DNA of 64,000 nt from positions 52,295,608 through 52,359,607 of the forward strand of contig OZ024794.1 in the NCBI GenBank assembly GCA_964017045.1, read 5' to 3'. Positions 1 to 12,397 of this stretch are shown here, piece after piece; within the stretch, counting starts at the first letter, position 1, and every line of letters begins with the position of its first letter. Below the pieces are notes generated by a model. The model was not told where the DNA came from. It saw nothing but the letters and a program-made list of their open reading frames with translations, and searched no databases. A program made the position numbers and the translations under genes. This stretch comes from Omphiscola glabra (Eukaryota; Mollusca; Gastropoda; Lymnaeidae).

Positions 1-407
1 ATAGATCTTTAATCTGCGTTGGAAAATGGGAAAAATTCACCAAACCACCGCAATCGAAAATTAAACTATGATTCTCGTTTCCTCAATGTCACGGCAGTTT
101 TTTTGTTTGGTGTTTTTTTTTTTAAATACTATTTATTGGTTTCAGAAAAAACGATACTTGTCTTTTAAAGGTGTCTTAATGTGCGAGTGATTTCTCTGAA
201 TAAATATCCCTGATTAAATAGACAAGGCAGTGATCGAGATTTGAAGCACTCAAAAGATGTTAATTTATTGACCACGGTACTCCTATGTCAGACAGAGACG
301 TTAAAATCTATAGATTGAAGAAAATAATTAATTATTGTTGATTTTGGTCGGATAAAAAAATTCCAGCCTCACAGATGGTACGAACTTCGTACATCGTAAG
401 TCTAGCT

Positions 408-603
408 CAGTGGTTCTCAACCTTCCTAATGCCGCGACCCTTTAATTCAGTTGCTCAAGTTGTGGCAACCCCCCAAACATAAAATTATTTTCATTGCTAT
501 TTCATAACTATAGAGTATATGTTTTTCCGATGGTGTTAGGCGACCCCTCTGAAAGGGTCGTTCGACCCCCAATGGGTCGCGACCCATAGGTTGAGAACCG
601 CTG
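408..603 (-). mobile_element. SPIN-like non-autonomous hAT MITE, copy 1
   Basis: The 196 bp element starts CAGTGGTTCTCAACCT and ends AGGTTGAGAACCGCTG, so it has about 16 bp terminal inverted repeats. It is flanked by perfect 8 bp direct repeats GTCTAGCT (400-407 and 604-611), the hAT target-site signature. Subterminal blocks (TAATGCCGCGACCC, a CATAACT-type motif, GTTAGGCGACCCCT, GGGTCGCGACCCA) match my memory of the SPIN consensus in reverse orientation. There is no ORF, so it would have depended on a transposase encoded elsewhere. The hAT call is firm. The SPIN assignment rests on recall and needs a database comparison. Confidence 0.85.
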
Positions 604-953
604 GTCTAGCTAATCTGTGTCAGGGTCTTCAGAATCAGATGTTCACTTCATACTGCCTCTCTTTCATTTTGTCTATTTCCAATTCTTCATAAGACAGATT
701 TCGGGGAAATGTTCTGTGAAAACTGCTTGATATTATTTAACCAAGAGTAAAATGGTTTTAAAAAATACTATCGATTTCCGGAAAGTCTTAATCTGCTTTG
801 TCGTCATTTCTTCTTCTCTTCTATATTTTGAGGACCCGCGATCAATGAATTGATCATTCTGGCTCCTATTCAATAAACGTATCAAGGCCGACGAAATTCT
901 TTTATAAAATATTTAATAATATAATTCAAATTCTGTTCCTCATGGGTTTAAAT

Positions 954-1098
954 CAGTGGTTCTCAACCTTCCTAATGCCGCGATACAGTTCCTCACGTTG
1001 GGACGACCCCTAGCCACAAAAATTATTTTCTTTGCTACTTCATAACTGTAGATCATATGTGTTTTCAGATGGTCTTAGGCGAGGGTTGAGAACCACTG
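954..1098 (-). mobile_element. SPIN-like hAT MITE, copy 2 (shorter)
   Basis: This 145 bp element has the same termini as copy 1 (CAGTGGTTCTCAACCT, and GGTTGAGAACCACTG at the other end). The flanks GTTTAAAT (946-953) and GGTTAAAT (1099-1106) match at 7 of 8 positions. Relative to copy 1 it lacks the GGGTCGTTCGACCC block next to the right end. It was therefore deleted after insertion or derives from a different deletion derivative. Confidence 0.8.
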
Positions 1099-1728
1099 GG
1101 TTAAATCAATTAATCCTCTGTGTCAGACAGCCACAGCGTATACAAAAAAAAACATGTTTTTAGATTATTTCTAGATGTATATTCGGAATATATGTTAGTT
1201 TTAAAAAATTGTAATGACTTGTTTTGTTTATTTTAAGCGATAAAACTAGAAAATGAGTGTGGAGGACTGAGTTATCGCGTTGAAAAAAATTGTATAGATT
1301 TGTGTGCCCCTGACTTGGTTGCAGTTGAGCTTGTTTGGAACCACCCAGCAAACATGCTGCAATTAAAATCATTAGGTCTGGACGCGGTTCCAGACGTAGT
1401 GACACAAATAGCGCACAGAGTTATTGGTGAGCTTAGTGGTGGTGGTCGGGGAGTTGGGGGGAGGGGGGTTTTGTGTGTGAATTGATTTATGTACCTTTAA
1501 ATTGCTAATTTTAACCTCGATAGTTATTGGTTAACTATTTTTGGGGATTTTTTGTTGTTTTTTTCAATTCCTCTACCACCCAATTATTTGTGTTGTTATT
1601 TTGTTTTTTGTTTTTGTTGTTCTACCAGCATTCCAGCTTGTACTGAATGGCATCGTCAGCATGGTATCGTTGACACATGGAAGACATATCATTGGTAAAT
1701 GGAAGACATTTCGTTGGGTCATCCAACA

Positions 1729-2022
1729 GGACACACGAGTAGGGTCGGTAACGAGACACAAGAGTATGGTCAGCTTACGAGACGCAAGAGTATGTTCGGC
1801 TAACGAGACACACGAGTAGGGTCGGTTACTGAAACACAATATTATGGTCGGCTAATGAGGCACAAAGGTAGGGTTGGCTAATGAGACACAAGAGTAGGGT
1901 CGGCTTATGAGACACAAGAATGGGGCCTAATAGGACACAAGAGTGGGGTCGGCGTATGAGACACAAGAGAAGAATCGGCTAACGAGACACAGGAGTAGGG
2001 TCGACTAACGTGACATAAGAGT
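1729..2022. repeat. 26 bp minisatellite
   Basis: About 11 diverged tandem copies of a 26 bp unit with core GAGACACAAGAGTAGGGTCG. Copies differ by substitutions and small indels, so no frame stays open. The array is contiguous, without spacers. Confidence 0.85.
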
Positions 2023-2508
2023 TATGCGTTGTCGAGAGAGGCTATTTTTAAACAAATCATTAATATTGTTTGTCCTTTATATGCAAAGATAACCTAGGAC
2101 ATACTTGAGTAGTAGTCTTGGCCTGAGCTATATTTAGTTTAAAGCGAGAGAAAGTTGCTCAATTCGTCAGCCTCACTCCCTCGTCCTGGGCTATTTGATC
2201 TCATGGCAAGACTTTGTCAAGACTAATGGAAATAGACCACGGTTACCCTAGATGACCAGCGGTGTTTCTTATAAGAGGGCCCGAGAGACATTAACTCCCT
2301 TATTAATGATGAAAATTACCGGAAGTAGTGCTCGCGCTACTCTCACAGTACACTAACTGAAGTTCTCGGACATGATTACGGACTCCTTAGAGTCTACTGT
2401 ACATTGTCGGTGGTCCTCAACTCTGAGAGGCTTGGGTATTTATTTATAGCAAATCGGGACCACGGTTGAAAAAATATAACATCAACAAAACCTCCATGAG
2501 AAAAAATC

Positions 2509-2655
2509 TCCACCAGAACAAATCTCCACCAGAACCAGTCTCCACCTGAACAAATCTCCACCAGAACAAATCTCCACCAGAACAAAATCTCCACCAGATC
2601 AAATCTCCACCAGAACAAAATCTCCACCAGATCAAATCTCCACCAGATCAAATCT
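2509..2655. repeat. 16-17 bp minisatellite
   Basis: About nine tandem copies of a unit with core ATCTCCACCAGAACAA, in 16 and 17 bp variants. The repeat produces spurious minus-strand reading frames rich in W, R, F and D. The 2.0-2.5 kb DNA just upstream holds nothing I recognise. Confidence 0.85.
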
Positions 2656-2902
2656 CTGCCAGAAAAAATCTGAGTAGAACAAATTTACTTTCAAAGAAAA
2701 TTCCTTTCGAAAAACCTCCCTTGCTACAAATTTGCGGTAATCGTGCAAGTAGTGTTGTAGATTTATCGACACGTTGTAGCCATTTATATTCCTATATCTG
2801 TCTAGCGCTTAAAAGAGTTTCCTGTGGTAGGAGATTGCTTCATTGAAAACTTATAAGGATGCGTGTAGATCTAATTTTGTGATGGCTTCAATGACAGGGT
2901 CG

Positions 2903-3062
2903 CAATGGCGTAGCTAGGGGGTTAAACGCCGCCCTCGGCGCTCTACGAAAAAAGAAATCTGCAGTGCGCCGAAAATGTTGCCCATCAAAATAAAGAAATG
3001 AAGTGCCGTGCGGGCGTACCGCCCCCCCCCCCCCATTTCCGCATCCCCTGCCTACGCCACTG
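2903..3062. mobile_element. MITE of the CAGTGGCGTAGC family, diverged copy
   Basis: It begins CAATGGCGTAGCTAG and ends CTACGCCACTG, the inverted termini shared with copies at 24590, 28491, 50978 and elsewhere. The interior is GC-rich with a C run. No target-site duplication is evident, consistent with an old copy. Confidence 0.65.
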
Positions 3063-3125
3063 ATGTCCGTTATAAAAATACAGGGGAAATTTAAAACAAG
3101 GCACTGTTGTTACAACATATCCCTG

Positions 3126-3465
3126 GCTTCTCTGTAATATAAAGGATCTCGTGTTGCTCTGTAATAGAAGGGACCCCAGGTTGCTCTGTAATAGAAAGTA
3201 CCCAAGGGTTCTCTGTAATAGAAAGTACCCCGGTTCGCTCTATAATAGAAGGGACCCCGGGTTGCTCTGTAATAGAAGGGACCCCGGGTTGCTCTATAAT
3301 AGAATGGACCCCGGGTTGCTCTGTAATAGAAGGGACCCCGGGTTGCTCTGTAATAGAAAGTACCCAGGGGTTCTCTGTAATAACAAGTACCCGGGGTCGC
3401 TCTGTGAATGAAAAGAACCCCCGGTTGCTCTGTAATAGAAAGGACCCCTGGTTGCTCTAATCGAC
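3126..3465. repeat. 27 bp minisatellite
   Basis: About 12 tandem copies of a 27 bp unit with core GTTGCTCTGTAATAGAAGGG. The unit length is a multiple of three, so an open frame of about 86 codons (NRRDPGLLC-like) runs through it. I treat that frame as an artefact. Confidence 0.88.
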
Positions 3466-4153
3466 TCTTCTCATTGTGGGTCGTGGTTTGAGTTATTTTA
3501 GATGATTACCCGGCTTTCCTAGAAGCAGACAAGTTGCGTATTAAAGATTGTTATCTAAAGAAATCGTATCGCCCAGGCCCGTATCATTGCAGACAACTAG
3601 TGTCTTTGTTGGCTTAACTCTATTGGCCCGTGAAGTGCGTTTAGTACATTTAGGAAAGGCTTGCATATGTGTAGGCCTATGCCTATGACAGGTGAACGAG
3701 ACAACCAGGGCTCAAGCTAGGCTATTGCAAGAATTTATGAAAAGGGAATTGTTGGAATACCCACCAACACTCCTACTGGAATGACGTGTGTTAAGTTATG
3801 CTAACTTCACCATTGGGGGGGGGGGGGCGCAGAGAGAGAATCACGTTGGCTAAAAGATGTGTACACATTTTCTAAAGCGCTACTGAATGACAGTAATCAA
3901 GATGATTAAACAGTCCTCTTAAAACAGTTGCTACGGACTATTTCAAAGGAAGTTAAAAATAAACAAGTTCACATGCAGGTTAAACAAAATGCCCGGCAAG
4001 CTTTCTCTTCTGACTGGTCGTTGTTTCCCTGGCATCCTTTGAAGAAATGCATTCAACTTTTAATTTGTCAATCGAATGAACTCTGAACCCAGGGGTGAAG
4101 TTGCGTCGAAAGTTTAGCTGTTAGTTTATGTATCCCCCTTTTTTGGGGATATA

Positions 4154-4349
4154 AAGAAGTTAGATATTGTAAAGGTATTGACGATCTGGAGTACAGTGTG
4201 TCAAGAAGTTAAATATTGTTAAGGTATTGACAATCTGGAGTACAGTGTGTCAAGAAGTTAAATATTGTTAAGGTATTGACAATCTGGAGTACAGTGTGTC
4301 AAGAAGTTAGATATTGTAAAGGTATTGACGATCTGGTGTACAGTGTGTC
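4154..4349. repeat. 49 bp tandem repeat, 4 copies
   Basis: Exactly four 49 bp units start at 4154, 4203, 4252 and 4301, each containing AAGGTATTGAC and GAGTACAGTGTGTC (or GTGTACAG). Units 1 and 4 share variants (TAGATATTGTAAAGG, GACGATC), and units 2 and 3 share others. This suggests growth by duplication of the inner units. Confidence 0.9.
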
Positions 4350-4789
4350 AGGTTGTCAGGTTGTCAGGCCGGTGGTCTCCAGTAACCTTTAAATTCAACC
4401 AACACCCAAGCGAATATTAGCACTACGCGCTCGGCCAGCCACCTCCCCCCCCCCCTGGCACGAGTGCCGGACAAATTATTTGTTTAGGTAACTGGCGCCC
4501 TTCTTAACGTTGGTTTCGAAACTCTCCTCAACCCCCCCCCCACCCCCCACCCCCGTTTCCGTCTCCCTAAACTCTTTTCAACCCTTAGCTTCAATGTATT
4601 GTTACTGATGCCCCCCTCGCCCCCGCCCCTCTTTTCCCCCCACTCACACAAAAAAAAAACAACCCTACTGTAACAACACATGCTCTGGAAGGACATTCTA
4701 ATAAACACATGTACTTTAGATTTTTCTGACTGAATAACATCTCCCAATACAACACGTGATAAAAAAAAATTTAAGACGTTATGTAGCGT

Positions 4790-4970
4790 CCTTGGTTTTT
4801 TCTCGGAGCCGAAACTTAGCAATTGTGATCGGTGGGACTGCACGTGTGGCCGGGCGCCAAACGAACTCTATAGGGGCGGGCTTGGTTTTTGTCGGAGCCG
4901 AAACTAAGCAGTTGTGATCGGTGGGACTGCACGTGGGGCTAGGGCGCCAAAGAAATCTGTAGGGGCGGGG
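4790..4970. repeat. Tandem duplication of a 90 bp segment
   Basis: Two copies of a segment beginning CTTGGTTTTT and containing CGGAGCCGAAACT and ATCGGTGGGACTGCACGTG lie 90 bp apart and differ at several positions. The segment is GC-rich. Its function is unknown. Confidence 0.8.
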
Positions 4971-5477
4971 CCGTCGTAATAGCAACGTGGGCCCCTTGGC
5001 AAATTAATGCGCCGAGGCCCACTATTCCCCTCTGCATTCAGGGTGGTGTGCATGGGACGAAAGGGGCACCTGCCCCGGGTGCCAACATTAAGGGAGCGCC
5101 AAAATCGCATTTAGATATTATTGGAGGAAACGATTAAAACCCATGTGGTTCAGAAAGACAGTAGGTGCGGAAATCGTCATTTTAAGTGTCCGCCCCGGTG
5201 GGGGGGAGCGCCACTTTTTTGTAGATATTGAGAGGCAGAATTTTCCGTCCTTCCCTTGGGTGCCGCTTCTCCTCGGCACACGTCTGTGTAAACTATTCAA
5301 GTCATGCTATGAAAAACATTTGGGGTCCAGGTTAGTCCATACCATTTTAACATGTGGGGAGGGGGCATTTAAGGTGTTCGGGGGGGGGGAGGGGCAGGAC
5401 ATCTATCAGGGCTAAAGTTTGTTTTTAGGACGCCCAGGGCGTGCTCTGACTCCGTCGCCCCCACCATACATAAACAC

Positions 5478-6040
5478 ACACTCATTCCGGCGGTGCCTCC
5501 CCCCCCCTCCGTCTCCCCCAAGGGTATGCTTTTTGGTCCCAGGTTAGTTTTACCCGTGGGCAGTGCCTCCCCCCCCTCCCGCTCCCCCAAGGGTATGCTT
5601 TTTGGTCCCAGGTTAGCTTTACCCGTGGGCGGTGCCTCCCCCCCTCCCGCTCCCCCAAGGGTATGCTTTTTGGTCCATGGTTAGTTTTACCCGTGGGCGG
5701 TGCCTCCCCCCCCTCCCGCTCCCCCAAGGGTATGCTTTTTGGTCCATGGTTAGTTTTACCCGTGGGCGGTGCCTCCCTCCCTCCCGCTCCCCCAAAGGTA
5801 TGCTTTTTGGTCCATGGTTAGTTTTACCCGTGGGCGGTGCCTCCCCCCCCCTCCCGCTCCCCCAAGGGTATGCTTTTTGGTCCATGGTTAGTTTTACCTG
5901 TGGGCGGTGCCTCCCCCCCCCCCCGCTCCCCCAAGGGTATACTTTTTGGTCCATGGTTAGTTTTACCCGTGGGCGGTGCCCCCCCCCCTCCCGCTCCCCC
6001 AAGGGTATGCTTTTTGGTCCATGGTTAGTTTTACCCGTGG
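5478..6040. repeat. 68 bp minisatellite
   Basis: About eight tandem copies of a unit near 68 bp that joins TATGCTTTTTGGTCCATGG, GTTTTACCCGTGGGCGGTGC and a variable C/T tract. The C-run length varies between copies and shifts the reading frame. This gives several overlapping spurious ORFs on both strands. Confidence 0.9.
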
Positions 6041-6663
6041 AATCGTATAAAAGTCCAAAATATTTAATAATAAACCAATCTTTAAAAAAAAATTCCCGTT
6101 TTTGTCAGCTATAGAAAATCATTTTAACCATTAACATCCAGTTTTATTAGATAACTGGCGCCGGTATTGTCACTTTTGCTCAGGATGGAGCAGAAATCAC
6201 GGGTGGGGGTTGGGGGGGGGGGACGACGAAGGAAACTGTGCGGGGAATGTCTGGTGTGATGAATGCAGGGAAGGGAAACATTTTAGCGCGTAAATCAAAT
6301 TAGTTTTGATACATTTGACGCTTAATCAGCGAGTAACGGGACAGATTATGCAAGTTCAAGTTCAGGTTCACTGCCTAACAAATCCTTTTATTTATTTTTA
6401 AAAAAAAGTAATTTCTGTACAGTAATGTTTCATTATTATTTTAATTCACAGATCCAAGATAAAGGTTTTGAAATCAATATATAATTTCGTTCCAAAAAAT
6501 GCTTCGTTAAAAAAATTAAAATTACTGACATCAGTGCACGCGTTTAACGAAATAAAACCAAAATATTAGTATAATAAAGGATAATAAATTCTGTTGGTTT
6601 TTTTTTAAAGTTCTATAGATTTTTTTTTTGTATTGCTATTTAAATTGCGTCATATTTTTTAAA

Positions 6664-6764
6664 TAATTGTTTGTACAATGGCATAATTGTTTGTAAAATG
6701 GCATAATTGTTTGTAAAATGGCATAATTGTTTGTAAAATGGCATAATTGTTTGTAAAATGGCAT
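6664..6764. repeat. 20 bp tandem repeat, 5 copies
   Basis: Five near-identical copies of TAATTGTTTGTAAAATGGCA. Only the first differs (TACAATG). The low divergence suggests recent expansion. Confidence 0.9.
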
Positions 6765-7479
6765 ACTTATGTAAAGATAACAGGAGATAGTATAAAAGTT
6801 ATCATATAATGATTAGCATGTGATTTATCTGAGGAAAGTTGAAGCAGCATAAATACCCCCTCCCCCAAAATCACACCCCCACCCCCCTAAAAAAATTCAG
6901 TAAATTGAAACGTTTATTTGAATTTTCTAACGTCTGTAACTTTCTTCAGATAAATTACTCATTAATGAACCCATGAAGCCTATTGTAAAACTCTTTGATT
7001 TACTTCCCCACCCCCACCCCCCTTACCCCAACGGATTACCTGGATCTTTCTTTTTTTTTATAACTGACGACTTATTTAATAAAACTAGTGCATACAAAAA
7101 ATTAAATTGATTTGAAAATCGAACAACTTGTTCACAAATCTTTGGGGGATTTGCTTCCAACTGCACCTTTAAAGCAAATTAAATTGGCAAAACATCTCTG
7201 CATATTTATGAAGAATACAGGTAGCATGATGGGTAGCATGATGGGTAACATGATGCCCCCAGAAGTGTGAGACCCAGTGTGAAATGTCTTCCAAGACAAT
7301 ATTATTTAGGGGGTGTGTCTTTGCGGTTTTTAATTCATTTGAAGTCGCGTGGGTTGTGGGGGGGGGGGGGTGTTCGTTGGGGGCCAGTACAAGAGTCAGC
7401 AGACGATGAGATTAAGCTCTGTCTAGTCGGGTCATAACGTAAAATGTAATGAATTTTGTCAATTTGACGCGAAATAGAT

Positions 7480-7800
7480 TGTTCAAAAGATCACATTCAA
7501 GAAATAGACTCTTTAAAATATCATATTCAAGAAATAGATTGTTTGAAAGATCACACACAAGAAATAGATACGGTAGCTTAAAAGATCATATTCAAGAAAT
7601 ATATTGTTTGAAAGATCACATTCAAGAAATAGATACGGTAGTTTAAAAGATCATATTAAAAAAATAGATTGTTTGAAAAATCATATTCAAGAAATTTTTT
7701 TTTAAAAGATCAAAGTCGAAAATAGTTTGTTTAAAAGTTTAAATTCAAGAAATAGATTGTTTGAAAGATCACATTCAAGAAATAGATTGTTTAAAAGATC
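7480..7800. repeat. Degenerate ~30 bp minisatellite
   Basis: Repeats of AAGATCACATTCAAGAAATA and GATTGTTTGAA, with a longer variant containing ATACGGTAG that occurs twice (about 7570 and 7630). Copies are diverged and of uneven length. Confidence 0.8.
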
Positions 7801-8223
7801 ACGCAAAAAACTGTTTCAAGTCCAAGCGCTAGTGTTTTTGTTGAGTATAGTATATACTTTAACAGCGTCTCTCAACGCTCAGCTATTTTTTAGTGCGCGA
7901 GCTCAACCATTTCTTAGTGCCGCAGCTTAAATTTTGGGCCCAATAACGCGTTGAACCGGGAAATAACAGAAATCCACACAAAAATGTAGGTCATGGTTAA
8001 GTAGTGTAGACGAGAGCGGAGCACCACTATGCTGCGTTGTGTGGTGGGTGGCGGTGGTAGTGTATGCGAGCCGTGGTCACGATTTTGGTTAACGCAGAGA
8101 TCAATGTGCGCACACTGCAAGACACATGTAACAAATACATACATATGACACATATAACACATACAGTCACGACACATGGAACATATCAGGTCATGACACA
8201 TATCAAACCGACATTCAAGACAC

Positions 8224-8532
8224 GGTTACCTGAAATTTGATCGAAAGAAATTTCGTCGACGGAAAATTAATCGTCGGTAATTTGATCGAACGGAAATTTG
8301 GTCGAATCGTTTTTTTAGTTTACACGTTAAAATTTTCGTCAAATTTCTTTTTGAACGCACTATACTATATCGTAAAACAAAATAACGCGTTCAAAAAGAA
8401 ATAAAAGAAATTTGACGCAAAATTTTAACGTATAAACTAAAAAAACGATTCGACCAAATTTCCGTTCGATAAACTTTCCGTCGATCAATTTTCCGTCGAC
8501 GAAATTTCTTTCGATCAAATTTCCGGATACGA
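8224..8532. mobile_element. Foldback (palindromic) element, copy 1
   Basis: The element is almost entirely one inverted repeat. The left arm (about 8232-8362) begins GAAATTTGATCGAAAGAAA. The right arm (about 8391-8526) is its reverse complement, ending TTTCGATCAAATTTCCGG. A loop of about 30 bp (CTATACTATATCGTAAAAC) separates them. The arms contain sub-repeats of TTTGATCGAACGGAAATTTG. A second copy at 48906-49206 has the same arms and loop. It has no ORF and looks like a non-autonomous foldback MITE. Its superfamily is unknown. Confidence 0.8.
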
Positions 8533-10267
8533 ACCGACATTCCAAGACACACACTCACATATATTTAAAAAAAATCTATACATTTATTTTCTGCTCAAGT
8601 CGCAACAATCGGTGGCGATATTAGGTGGGGTGGAAGTTGTTTCCCCCCCCCCCCCCCACACTCTACTTTTTTTTACGCCCCACAGATGACGCCATCAGAA
8701 AAGAAATGATAGAAGGGGGGGGGGGTGGTGACTGTAACGTCGAACATAACTGAAGGATGTCTGGTCTGGTGGTCTAGTGCGGGAACAGTACACTGGGGGG
8801 GGGGGGGTGGTTTGACACCGCACCTATGACGTCACTTTGATGGGTTAGATGTTGATCTAGTTGGGTTTTTTTTTTCTACTCTAACATTTTGAACATAAGA
8901 CCCAACAACCTCGATGGTTAGACCTGTGATGAGTTATAAGATCAATTCACCATTGCATAAATAGCCAGCAATAGTTATTCTATTAACAAAACATCGATCT
9001 TACTCAATTTGTATTAGTATAGAACTTCCACAATAACAAAAACACCACAAAAAACCTTGGAAAAAAGTGGGGGTGGGGGGCATAGTCGTTTTCCTTTTAA
9101 ATTCACCGCTGGTTAAACCTGATTTAGTATAGCATAGGGCAATGGCCATTTATAATGACGTAACAAATCTATAAATTAAAATAAAGGGGGTGGTATTTTG
9201 GGGGGCCGGGGATGGGGGTTTCTTGTTGTTGACTATCTGTGACGAGAGCGTCTATCTTATTATGAAGAATTTAGGTGGGTTTTTTTCAACGTGTAAAAAT
9301 CAGTCAATCTATCGTGACGAACTTTGTAGATGTCCCCTAAGATTATTCCAGCGCTATAGTTAAATGCACTACAGCTACAGACAAGATAACTTAAATCTTC
9401 AAAATCGTCAACATTTTTTTTCAGACATATTGTGAAGACGCCCCTGGCTTGGGACTGGGTCACTCGTAAGCCAGGATTAAGTGCAGTATGGCTTCCTCGA
9501 CACACCAACATTAATTAAATAGATTTGGCCTCATCCTGCCCGCCCCGTCACCAGCTGTGGGGGAGAGGACAGGGGGGGGGGGGGGTAGTGACAAGCTCTC
9601 GGTGTTTCCGTGTGTTTTTGTCATACTTCGTCTTTCTTGAAGTCTCAAATTGTTTGCGAGGCCTTCTTGAATCTCGCCACAGCTGTCGTCCCAGTGGTAC
9701 TGCAGTCCGGCCGGCTGTTAGGTTGAAATTGTTTTTTAAAAGAAAACACACACACACGCACAAGAGGGTTTGATGTTTTTACTGGAGTGCGGGGCTGCTA
9801 CTCAGTGAACTCGCGTGTCTGTGTGTGTACGCACTGTGTGAAGAGACGTTGTTGGCGAGTGGTCACGTTCACACAGGCGCGGATGTTGTTGTTGTTGTTT
9901 TATGTTTTAATGAAGTGTTTGAGTGAGTTTCTTTACTGCTGGACTATATCAAAATGCAAAGACATCTTATCGTGAGTCGGCGTGATTAGTTTATAGAGTC
10001 ACGGATATTTTTACTGACTGTGTATTGTTCTAGTGGATAATTGCTGTGCTACATAAAACTTCTTTCGTAAGTCTAAGTTGATATACTTTTAACAAATGAT
10101 TTTATTTTGTACATGATAAATAATAGTTTGTAAAATTTTTTAAAAAGTATCTAGTGTTCCCATCTAGTTAATAATTATCCGTGAAGTCTGGGTCGTATTT
10201 ATTGTTCAACTAAAATACTACAGGTCCCACAATCCGGAGTGGACTCACAACCCGGAGGAGCAACTCA

Positions 10268-10467
10268 CAGTGGCGTAGCTAGGTTTAGTGCCATGTTCCA
10301 TCCGGGGCGAGTGAAGCTTTTCGCCCCCCCACACTTTCCCCCCCCCCAAAAAAAAACCCCCACCTAAACAGTTAACCAAATATATCAGCAATGCCACCCC
10401 ACAATATAAAGAAAAAAGTGCCACCCTGTGCGAACCGCCCCAGCGCACCCCCCTTTCTACGCTACTG
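10268..10467. mobile_element. MITE of the CAGTGGCGTAGC family
   Basis: It starts CAGTGGCGTAGCTAG and ends CTACGCTACTG, with C and A runs inside. The flanks GCAACTCA and GTGCCTCA match weakly (5 of 8). It is probably an old copy. Confidence 0.7.
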
Positions 10468-10501
10468 GTGCCTCAAAAAACCGCAGAGTCCCATGAACAT
10501 C

Positions 10502-10526
10502 GGGGGGGGGGGGGGGGGGGGGGGGG
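10502..10526 (+). repeat. Poly-G tract of 25 bases
   Basis: An uninterrupted run of about 25 G. Similar runs of 10 or more lie near 3807, 8797, 9574, 18418, 28476 and 31266. Exact lengths are the least reliable part of any assembly. Confidence 0.8.
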
Positions 10527-11011
10527 ACGGGACTCAATAAATACTTCAGAATTCAGATCAAGACAACCAAATTTGCATATTTAATTACAGTTTGCATTAA
10601 TTTGAAGCTCCATGTCAGTAGGCAGTAGACAATAGGCAGTAGGAAGTATACAGTAGGAAGTGGGCAGCAGGCAGTAGGCCTACTCTTTTCAGATTAAGAT
10701 ATTTAAGATTTGAATTAATTTAACAATGGAAGTCCAAGCATGACAAAGTATAAACTCGCCATTGCTTCAAATACGCCATTTTAAACACTAGTAATCCCGC
10801 CATCTAGCTTGCGTCTTTGGGGCGGTACTCTATCAGTGAGTCCAAGTGTTTGCCAGCAAACCGTTAGGTCAGCATAACAAGCAAACCATTTGGCAGTACA
10901 CAAAACAAGGTCAGATGGCTGGTTAACGGACGTTCTAAAACCTTACTTTTCCCCATGTTCGTTCTCTGTGGAACAGTTAAAAGATAATGATATAGCCTGG
11001 AATGCAGGAAT

Positions 11012-11140
11012 GGCATCATAAGATGTGTAGTCAACGGCATACCATAAGATGTGTAGTCAATGGCATATAATAAGATGTGTAGTCAATGGCATATAATAAG
11101 ATGTGTAGTCAATGGCAAAGCATAAGATGTGTGGTAAAAG
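11012..11140. repeat. 26 bp tandem repeat, about 5 copies
   Basis: Tandem copies with core ATAAGATGTGTAGTCAATGG followed by a short variable spacer (CATACC, CATATA). Confidence 0.85.
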
Positions 11141-12397
11141 GCATACGTTTTCATTGTCTCAGCAGGCAGACACCTTTGTCTACTATACCCTCCACTCATT
11201 GTGTCTCTTTTGGCGCACAATTGTGTCTACTATACCCTCCACTCCACAAGCAGCTGTATTTGCAGAAAGGCTCGTGGTGTTAAAAGAAATCTACTTTCCT
11301 CTGGACACATGTCTTCAGTAATTTCAGGAGACATGACCCGAATAACTCACGTTCGGTGATAGGTTTCCCTTGGACTTATGATCGATAAACATGAAAATTG
11401 TATACTCTATCCGATTTAGTTGGGATGGAAATTCCATATTTTTTATAATTTATTCTAACTTATAACAACTTCCATTGGAGAAATGTTAGAATTAAAACAA
11501 GATGCTGAATCTTGTCGATTTTATTGCTGATTGAGTGGAATACGGTATAATGCTGTTTTCACACTTGTGCTGATCTATGTTAATGCTTAATTTGTACATA
11601 AATACGATATTATTAATTTAACTTAATAAGCTGCTCGTGGGCCGGATGAACCGAAGCCGCGGGCCGTAGTTTGTACCATAGCACATGTTTCCAGCCCACG
11701 GGAGGCAACATCAAATCGCGTTACGAAGGGATTATGATGTGGGGTCGCCGGCTGAAACAATAGAATGAGTTAAGTCGAGATTTTTAAATATTTTTCTTCT
11801 TAACGATCGTCTTAAAATTTTTTAGTCACAATTTTTAAAAAAATGACATTAAATATTTCACAAAGGACATTTTTACTGTAAACTTCAGTTTTAAAATGTT
11901 TTCCTTTCCAAGAATTGACCCTATTTAAAAGCCATTTTTTCCTAACATATCGTGGTATTAAGGGTAACTTTGCTTTTATAAGAATGTGGTTGTGACTTGA
12001 AAACGCCCCAGAAGCTGCGTGCTAGAGCTACTGAGTTTAGTCATTTCAACACATTTTTTCTAGATTTTAAAAAAGCTTTTTCTTATAGCGACCATTTGTG
12101 ACCATCTGATTTGCAGGGATGTTTTTTGTTTATCGAAAAATTCGTTCGGGATCCCGAGAGAGCAATCCTAGTGCAAAGCACTTGTCTATTTAGCCAAACA
12201 GTAAGTCCTTCAGCACTAATGGGTGGGGCGACTCAAGCCTTATTATTAAACATGGTAACTTGCGTAGATTATTTCTTTGCGTTGTCCACAAGCATTACGC
12301 ACTTTAAACTTTATAAATTGTGTTACTTTTGTGACCTGCTCGAAGTAATACACTACTTTAACATGTTATTATTTATGAATTTTTTTATCGTCTCCGT

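Larger units (their letters stand above)
1..1728. other. Non-coding DNA around two SPIN-like MITEs
   Basis: Apart from the MITEs at 408-603 and 954-1098, I see no gene here. An open stretch at about 1300-1424, followed by GTGAGC, could be mistaken for an exon. Its translation matches no family I recognise and its acceptor is weak, so it is left unassigned. The rest is AT-rich with T and A runs. Confidence 0.5.
3466..7479. other. Non-coding DNA between minisatellites
   Basis: Outside the listed arrays (4154-4349, 4790-4970, 5478-6040, 6664-6764) there is no supportable gene. The stretch 4350-4790 is C-rich. The stretch 5030-5420 contains GC-rich pieces resembling the interior of the CAGTGGCGTAGC MITE family (CCCCGGGTG followed by GCGCCA). 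The stretches 6041-6663 and 6765-7479 are AT-rich with C runs. Confidence 0.5.

Noticed and set aside
1300..1485. Possible upstream PDE8 exon (open to 1424, followed by GTGAGC)
   Set aside because: The translation matches neither the PDE8 N-terminus nor the PAS domain as I know them, and the acceptor is poor.
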